From a candidate division BRC1 bacterium ADurb.BinA292 (lineage in GTDB: Bacteria; Sumerlaeota; Sumerlaeia; MVZB01), in the NCBI GenBank assembly GCA_002068205.1, contig MVZB01000109.1, positions 1-10,373 of the forward strand: a DNA stretch of 10,373 nucleotides. The letters are read 5' to 3'. The notes beneath the pieces were generated by a model, which was not told where the DNA came from, did no database searches, and worked only from the letters and a program-made list of their open reading frames with translations. Of this stretch, positions 7,001 to 10,373 are shown in pieces (the stretch's first letter is position 1; each line of letters begins with the position of its first letter). Made by a program: the position numbers and the translations under genes.

Positions 7001-7267
7001 CTGGAAGGGGCCAAGCTGCGGGTGCGGCCAATCGTGATGACGTCGCTGGCGTTCGGGTTCGGCGTGATCCCGCTGGCGTTCGCCAACGGGGCGGGTGCGG
7101 GGGCGCAGCGGGCGATCGGCACGGGCGTTCTGGGCGGGGTGGTCACCTCGACGTTTCTCGTGACGCTGTTCGCGCCGCTGTTCTATGTGCTGATCGAGCG
7201 GACGTTCGGCGCGCGCCGCGTGGCGAGTCCGGCCGCGGCCGGCGAGCGCGCCCCCGCCGGGTTGTGA
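4097..7267 (+). CDS. AcrB-like multidrug RND efflux pump (HAE1 family permease)
   Basis: A 1056-residue inner-membrane proton-drug antiporter, close to AcrB's 1049. The N-terminus (FFLKRPVFAWVIAIVLMLAG) is the classic first transmembrane helix. Two large periplasmic loops follow TM1 and TM7, giving the 12-TM RND plan. The proton relay is complete: D408 and D409 in TM4 (GLLVDDAIVVVENVER), K945 in TM10 (TTKNAILIVQFAK) and R975 in TM11 (LRVRPIVMTS), matching AcrB D407, D408, K940 and R971. The docking and pore domains keep FGSQYAMR, SYQERMAGSQAP and PNDVYFQIGLLTT. Similarity to gammaproteobacterial AcrB is high throughout. Several pocket phenylalanines differ (Y137, L616 and R621 for AcrB F136, F610 and F615), so substrates may differ. 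The ATG overlaps the adaptor stop (TGATG), so the two are translationally coupled; an earlier in-frame ATG at 3923 lies inside the adaptor. No outer-membrane channel gene is in the window. Confidence 0.97.
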   Translation: MLSSFFLKRPVFAWVIAIVLMLAGALAIYHLPVSQYPPIAPPSIAIDAFYPGASAQTVEDSVVQIIEQKMTGFDNLLYTSATSDASGAGRVELTFAPGTDPDLAWAQVQNKLQLAMASLPEVVQRAGVKVSKSTRNYLIIVGLVSEDGSMDSADLNDYAQSSIEKVLARVPGVGEVNTFGSQYAMRVWLNPEKLTQYQLTITDVVQALAKYNVEVSAGQFGGAPAVEGQRLNASIIVQNLLQTPEEFAAIPLRTNSDGSVVRVSDVGRTELGTEFYGSDALFNGKPSAALAIRQAAGANALDTADAVKKKMEELSAFFPPGMKVIYPYDTTPFVKAAMEEVVKTLFEAIVLVFFVMYVFMGNLRATLIPTIAVPVVILGTFATLALFGFSINMLTMFAMVLAIGLLVDDAIVVVENVERIMTEEGLAPRAATEKSMREITSALIGIGLVLSAVFGPMAFFGGSTGVIYRQFSVTIIAAMVLSVVVALILTPVLCVSLLKPVARHHSPGEHAIFFMRPFFRWFERVFDRARVTYLAVVGRILVRKMRYIVIFLLIVGGMFYLFRRMPTAYLPDEDQGILFVQATLPTGSTLEQTEAVMAEVREYFMEQEHEAAQSTLTIAGRSFSGVAQNAGLAFVKLRDWEERHAPELKVKAVVNRAMERFARIRNASVFAFPPPAVIELGQAGGFDFQLLDRGGVGHDALMEARNQILSMAAEEPRLTRVRANGLEDVPQYRVEVDWGKAGALGVAIDAIHATISASFGSAYVNDFIQGGRVKRVYVQADAPYRMLPEDLKKLYVRNPEGRMVPFASFATGHWTYGSPKLERFNGFPSINILGEPAPGRSSGEAMQLMEEFVKKLPQGIAHDWTGLSYQERMAGSQAPILYAFSILVIFLCLAALYESWPVPVSVLLALPLGAIGGVIASTLRDLPNDVYFQIGLLTTLGLTTKNAILIVQFAKARYDEGMDLVEATLEGAKLRVRPIVMTSLAFGFGVIPLAFANGAGAGAQRAIGTGVLGGVVTSTFLVTLFAPLFYVLIERTFGARRVASPAAAGERAPAGL

Positions 7268-7274
7268 TTTTTTT
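7239..7274 (+). terminator. Weak candidate terminator at the end of the pump gene
   Basis: CCGGCG (7239-7244) can pair with CGCCGG (7255-7260) across a 10-base loop, and seven T residues follow at 7268-7274. The 7-base gap between stem and T-run, and the stem's place within the last codons, are unfavourable. A real efficient terminator is doubtful, although an operon end before argC would make sense. Confidence 0.25.
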
Positions 7275-7350
7275 CCGCGTGCAACTTGCCCGCAGCCGCG
7301 CATAGACTATGGCGAAATCCCTTGCCGCGGGAGGCAACGGGGAGGGGATG

Positions 7351-8412
7351 ATGCGCATCGGAATCCTAGGGGCCAAGGGTTACACCGCCGGGGAACTGCT
7401 GCGGCTGCTGGCGTCGCACCCGCAGGCGGAGGTGACCTGCCTGATGGCGCGGGTGGACGCGCCCGAGCCGGTGGCGGCCTACTTTCCCGCGCTGCGCGGT
7501 CTCTATGATCCGGCGATTGAGCCGATTGATCTTGAACGGCTGATTGAGCAGTGCGACGCGGCGTTCCTGGCGCTGCCCCACACGGCGGCGCAGGAATACG
7601 CCGCCCGGCTGATCGAGGCGGGCCTGAAGGTGGTCGATCTGTCGGCCGACTTCCGGTTCGAATCGGTGGACCTGTATGAGAAGACCTACAAGGTGGAGCA
7701 CAAGGCGCGCGAGCTGAACAGCCGGATCCCCTACGGCCTGCCCGAACTTTTCCGCGACGAGTTGAAGCAGGCGCCGGCGATTGCGAACCCCGGCTGCCAT
7801 ACGATCACGGCGATTCTGGCGCTGGCCCCGTTGATGCGCCAGGGCGAACTGGTGGACCTGGACCGGATCGTGATCAGCAGCCTGACCGGGGTGTCGGGCG
7901 CCGGCCGGAAGCCGAGCGACATTACGCACTTTCCCGAGTGCAACGAATCGGTCAATGCCTACGGGGTCGCGACGCATCGGCATCGGCCGGAAATCGAGGA
8001 GCAGCTCAGCCGTCTCGCCGGGCGGAAGCTGCGGCTGGTGTTCACGCCGCACCTGATCCCGATGTCGCGCGGCATTCTGAGCACCTGCACGGCGCCACTG
8101 CGCGCGCCGTGGACGACGGCCGAGGCGATGGCGCTGTATCGCGAGTTCTACGCCGGCGAGCCGTTCATCCGCATGCTGCCGGACGGGGAAGCGCCGCGCA
8201 CCGGCGCCGTGATGCTGAGCAATTTCTGCGACATCTCGGTCGTTGTTGACGAACACGCGCGGAGCGTGATCGCGATGGCGGCGACCGACAATCTGGTCAA
8301 GGGCGCCAGCGGCCAGGCGATTCAGAACATGAATCTGCTGTTCGGCCTGGACGAGACGCTGGGGCTGATTCCCGCGCCGCGGCGGCCGGTTGCGGCGCCG
8401 GCGGCGGGTTGA
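7351..8412 (+). CDS. argC: N-acetyl-gamma-glutamyl-phosphate reductase
   Basis: A 353-residue cytoplasmic enzyme that reduces N-acetylglutamyl phosphate to N-acetylglutamate semialdehyde with NADPH, the third step of arginine biosynthesis. The N-terminus MRIGILGAKGYTAGELLRLL is the NADP-binding turn. The catalytic Cys is C149 in ANPGCHTITAILALAPL. Residues SGAGRKPSDITHF (about 180-192) and THRHRPEIEEQL (H209, H211) are the expected substrate and catalytic segments, followed by MSRGILSTCTAPL. Length fits the long-type ArgC. I start at 7351: GGAGG (7341-7345) is 5 bases upstream and the protein then begins as family members do. ATGs at 7348 and 7309 are in frame; 7309 lacks a ribosome site, and a TAGACT (7303-7308) just before it could be a -10 box that would exclude it. 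No other arg gene is visible. The next gene follows after 21 bases, probably on the same transcript. Confidence 0.96.
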   Translation: MRIGILGAKGYTAGELLRLLASHPQAEVTCLMARVDAPEPVAAYFPALRGLYDPAIEPIDLERLIEQCDAAFLALPHTAAQEYAARLIEAGLKVVDLSADFRFESVDLYEKTYKVEHKARELNSRIPYGLPELFRDELKQAPAIANPGCHTITAILALAPLMRQGELVDLDRIVISSLTGVSGAGRKPSDITHFPECNESVNAYGVATHRHRPEIEEQLSRLAGRKLRLVFTPHLIPMSRGILSTCTAPLRAPWTTAEAMALYREFYAGEPFIRMLPDGEAPRTGAVMLSNFCDISVVVDEHARSVIAMAATDNLVKGASGQAIQNMNLLFGLDETLGLIPAPRRPVAAPAAG

Positions 8413-8433
8413 CCGCCGAAGGAGACGGCGCCG

Positions 8434-9912
8434 ATGGCACGCCGCGCGACATGGCTCTGGCTGCTGCTGATCGCCGCCGGCGCATCGGCGCAGCCGATCG
8501 TGATGGACGGTCAGTTCGACGACTGGTGCGAGGCGGGGATGCTGCACGACGACCGGGGCGACGTCCCGACGACCGGGACGCTCGACCTGGGGCGGCTGTG
8601 GGCCGCGCACGACCGCGAGCATTTGCATCTGCTGCTGGAGACCGGCCGCGAGACGCTGATGCAGGACGCCGAGTCGCCGATCGGGAATCGGATCAGTCTG
8701 TTCCTCGATGTCGATGGCTCCGCCGAGACCGGTCTGCGGCGCGATGGGCTCGGCGTCGACGTGCAGATCGCTTTCGGGGAAAAAATCGTCACGCGCCACG
8801 GGCCCGACGGCCAGACCACGCAGACGACGCTCAACGACGTCGGCCTGATCATGATGCCGACGCATTCGAGCGATACGTTCGAGTATCAGATCGCGCTGGG
8901 AGGGATCGGTCCGTACGCGGATCTGGCGACGTTGCCCGATCCGCCGCTGATCCGGTTCTTCCTGCAGGACCTGACGACCGGTGACCGGCTGCCGAACGAG
9001 GGGAGCATCGAGTATCTGCTGCCGGCGCCGGAGGGGGAGGAAGTCCACGAGCCGATTGCGCTGGAGCGGATGGCGCCGAGCGACATCCGCCTGCTGGTGC
9101 ACAACGTGCTCAAGTCGAACATCGTGAAGAACCCGGAGCCATTCGCGCGCTACCTGCGGGCGCTGCGGCCCGATCTGATCTGCTTTCAGGAACTGGAGGA
9201 GTGGACGGTCGCGCAGGCCGTGGCGTTTGTCACGGGCGTCCTGCCGCCCGGGGAAGGGCAGCAGTGGCACGGCGCGCAGCAGGCGGACGTGGTGACGCTG
9301 AGCCGCTGGGCGCCGGCGCAGCAGGCCGTGGTCGACGAAAACCTGATCTGCCGGTTCGACGTGCCGACGACGGGGGGCGCCGTGCGCGGGCTGGTGCTGT
9401 TCAACATGCACACGCCGTGCTGCGCGTTTTACGAGGCGCGCCAGCGCGAGCACGACCGCGCCATCGCCGCCTGGCGCGATATCCTGACGGGGTCGCCCGA
9501 GGCGCTGATCGCCGGCAATCCCGATGACGCCGTGATCCTCTGCGGGGATTTCAACATGGTGGGCTACGCTCGCGAGCTGTATGCGGTGCGCGACGGCGAC
9601 ATTTTCGACAACGAGCGGTTCGGCGGGGATTTCGCCCCGGGGCGGGCCCATGGGTCGCTGGTCAGCGCGCCGCTGCGCCACACGCACTCGCCGCAGACTT
9701 ACACCTGGCGCTGGGACCCGTCGGAGTTCGGACCGGGCAAGCTCGATTACGTTCTGTTCAGCGATGACGCGCTGAAGCTCAAGCGCAACTTCACGCTGTG
9801 GACTCCCGAGATGCCGGCCGAGGCGCTGGCGGCGGCTGGGTTGGAACCGCCGGATTCACCGAACGCCTCGGATCATCTGGTGCTGGTGGCCGATTTTGAG
9901 GTGCGGGAGTGA
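8434..9912 (+). CDS. Secreted endonuclease/exonuclease/phosphatase-fold hydrolase with N-terminal beta-sandwich-like domain
   Basis: A 492-residue exported protein. Residues 1-19 are a signal peptide (Arg-Arg, Trp/Leu-rich core, GASA then cleavage before Q20). Residues about 21-200 start with IVMDGQFDDW and include LWAAHDREHLHLLLE and LFLDVDGSAETG, resembling the CBM9-like sugar-binding sandwich. Residues about 217-490 are an EEP-fold (DNase I/Mg-dependent phosphatase) domain with every signature residue visible: N224 (HNV), E253 (FQELE), H326 (NMHTP), D372 and N374 (CGDFN), D438 (LDYVLFS), D480 and H481 (ASDHLVLV). The active site is therefore intact and probably Mg-dependent. The substrate could be DNA, a phospho-sugar, a phosphoinositide or a sphingolipid head group and cannot be chosen from sequence. 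AAGGAG (8419-8424) lies 9 bases before the ATG, and argC ends 21 bases earlier, so the two are probably cotranscribed. Confidence 0.9.
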   Translation: MARRATWLWLLLIAAGASAQPIVMDGQFDDWCEAGMLHDDRGDVPTTGTLDLGRLWAAHDREHLHLLLETGRETLMQDAESPIGNRISLFLDVDGSAETGLRRDGLGVDVQIAFGEKIVTRHGPDGQTTQTTLNDVGLIMMPTHSSDTFEYQIALGGIGPYADLATLPDPPLIRFFLQDLTTGDRLPNEGSIEYLLPAPEGEEVHEPIALERMAPSDIRLLVHNVLKSNIVKNPEPFARYLRALRPDLICFQELEEWTVAQAVAFVTGVLPPGEGQQWHGAQQADVVTLSRWAPAQQAVVDENLICRFDVPTTGGAVRGLVLFNMHTPCCAFYEARQREHDRAIAAWRDILTGSPEALIAGNPDDAVILCGDFNMVGYARELYAVRDGDIFDNERFGGDFAPGRAHGSLVSAPLRHTHSPQTYTWRWDPSEFGPGKLDYVLFSDDALKLKRNFTLWTPEMPAEALAAAGLEPPDSPNASDHLVLVADFEVRE

Positions 9913-9952
9913 TGGGAGTGGGTAATGCGAACGGCCGAAAAGTGGTGATTTC

Positions 9953-10010
9953 GAGAGCCGAGGACGCGGGACGAGAGCCGAGAGCCGAATTCCGGGAGGG
10001 CCGTTGGGGG
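9953..10010 (+). repeat. Dispersed intergenic repeat, copy 2, with GAGAGCC heptamers
   Basis: The segment 9972-9990 repeats 1542-1560 with one mismatch, and the G-rich continuation to 10010 is also similar. GAGAGCC occurs at 9953-9959 and as a tandem pair at 9973-9986. It lies 40-98 bases after a stop codon, in the same orientation as copy 1. Confidence 0.6.
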
Positions 10011-10019
10011 TGATTACGA

Positions 10020-10040
10020 GGACGAGGGACGAGGGACGAG
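10020..10040 (+). repeat. Three perfect tandem GGACGAG heptamers
   Basis: GGACGAG occurs at 10020-10026, 10027-10033 and 10034-10040 without mismatch, and a related GGGACGAGAG lies at 9968-9977. The array sits 40 bases before the fumarase start. It resembles the short heptamer arrays known from intergenic DNA of some bacteria, for example cyanobacterial STRR elements. Function is unknown. Confidence 0.75.
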
Positions 10041-10072
10041 ATTTTGAGGCAGAGACAGACGGAAAGGAATCA

Positions 10073-10081
10073 ATGAGCTGA
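10073..10081 (+). other. Two-codon upstream ORF overlapping the fumarase start
   Basis: ATG-AGC-TGA (10073-10081) shares its last base with the fumarase ATG (TGATG). The purine-rich AAGGA (10064-10068) lies 4 bases before this minimal ORF and 12 bases before the fumarase ATG, which is too far for ideal direct initiation. Reinitiation after a two-codon leader is possible; coincidence is equally plausible. Confidence 0.3.
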
Positions 10082-10373
10082 TGGAATACCGGATTGAACA
10101 CGATTCGCTCGGCGAGGTGAAAGTGCCGGCCGACGCGCTGTATGCGGCGCAGACGCAGCGCGCGGTGGAGAATTTTCCAATCAGCGGGACGGTGTTCCCG
10201 CGGGTCTTCATTCGCGCGCTGGGGCTGGTGAAGCAGTGCTGCGCGCGGGTGAACCGGGAGTTGAAGCTGCTGGAGCCGGCCGTCGCGGAGCTGATCGACC
10301 GGGCGGCGCAGGAAGTGATCGACGGCAAGCTGGACGGGCACTTTCCGATCGACGTGTTCCAGACCGGGTCGGG
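10081..10373 (+). CDS. fumC: Class II fumarate hydratase, N-terminal fragment
   Basis: The first 97 codons of a gene cut by the right edge. The enzyme hydrates fumarate to L-malate in the TCA cycle as a cytoplasmic homotetramer. The N-terminus IEHDSLGEVKVPADALYAAQ then TQRAVENFPISG is diagnostic for the class II fumarase/aspartase family, and the fragment ends at DVFQTGSG, where FumC continues into the fumarate-binding Thr/Ser/Asn segment. The pattern AxQTQRAxENFPISG fits fumarase better than aspartate ammonia-lyase, but the regions that settle this are outside the window. The usual Gly of LYGAQTQ is Ala (residue 22). The ATG at 10081 gives the canonical N-terminus. Its ribosome site is displaced (AAGGA 12 bases upstream), with a two-codon ORF between. 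Confidence 0.9.
   Translation, partial: MEYRIEHDSLGEVKVPADALYAAQTQRAVENFPISGTVFPRVFIRALGLVKQCCARVNRELKLLEPAVAELIDRAAQEVIDGKLDGHFPIDVFQTGS

Noticed and set aside
7303..7308. TAGACT as a -10 box for argC
   Set aside because: No -35 box with acceptable spacing: TTGCCC (7286-7291) is only 11 bases upstream. It is mentioned only as weak support for the later argC start.
7366..9687. A 773-codon minus-strand open frame antisense to argC and the EEP gene
   Set aside because: Its composition is dominated by Arg, His, Gln and Pro, typical of the antisense of GC-rich genes. Both plus-strand genes beneath it have clear family motifs and ribosome sites.
1..10373. CRISPR array, phage, insertion sequence or defence system
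   Set aside because: No regularly spaced repeats with unique spacers, no transposase or integrase motifs and no defence-type domains were seen. The only repeats are short intergenic heptamers and one dispersed element.

Overview
The window is a GC-rich, tightly packed bacterial chromosomal segment from a Gram-negative (diderm) organism, since it encodes a tripartite-type RND efflux system and proteins with Sec signal peptides. The G+C content, the type of membrane-anchored hypothetical protein and the intergenic heptamer repeats make me think of a planctomycete-like lineage. That is an impression, not a demonstration, because no rRNA or other taxonomic marker is present.

Layout, left to right. 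A minus-strand gene enters from the left edge, with only its signal peptide visible (1-79). Divergent from it is a single-pass membrane protein of unknown function (273-1436). About 600 bases without a convincing gene follow (1437-2030). They hold one copy of a dispersed repeat and a short minus-strand reading frame that may be a small or decaying gene. Next is a self-contained efflux operon: a sigma-70-like promoter overlapped by a near-perfect palindromic operator (2005-2054), a TetR-family repressor (2075-2626), an AcrA-like periplasmic adaptor (2706-4097) and an AcrB-like RND pump (4097-7267). The adaptor and pump genes overlap by one base. No outer-membrane channel gene is present. After the pump come argC (7351-8412) and, 21 bases later, a secreted endonuclease/exonuclease/phosphatase-fold protein with an N-terminal beta-sandwich-like domain (8434-9912). 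A repeat-bearing spacer (9913-10080) leads to the start of a class II fumarase gene that runs off the right edge.

How it works together. The repressor most likely shuts off its own promoter, and with it the whole tetR-adaptor-pump transcript, until an inducer binds. The adaptor and pump would then export toxic compounds with an outer-membrane channel encoded elsewhere. argC (arginine biosynthesis) and fumC (TCA cycle) are housekeeping neighbours with no evident functional link to the pump.

I did not find a clearly novel multi-gene system. The points most worth a second look are the operator/promoter architecture, a matched 21-residue (three-heptad) lengthening of both arms of the adaptor hairpin relative to E. 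coli AcrA, substitutions in the pump's hydrophobic pocket, the low-GC3 minus-strand reading frame at 1625-1897, and the intergenic repeat family.
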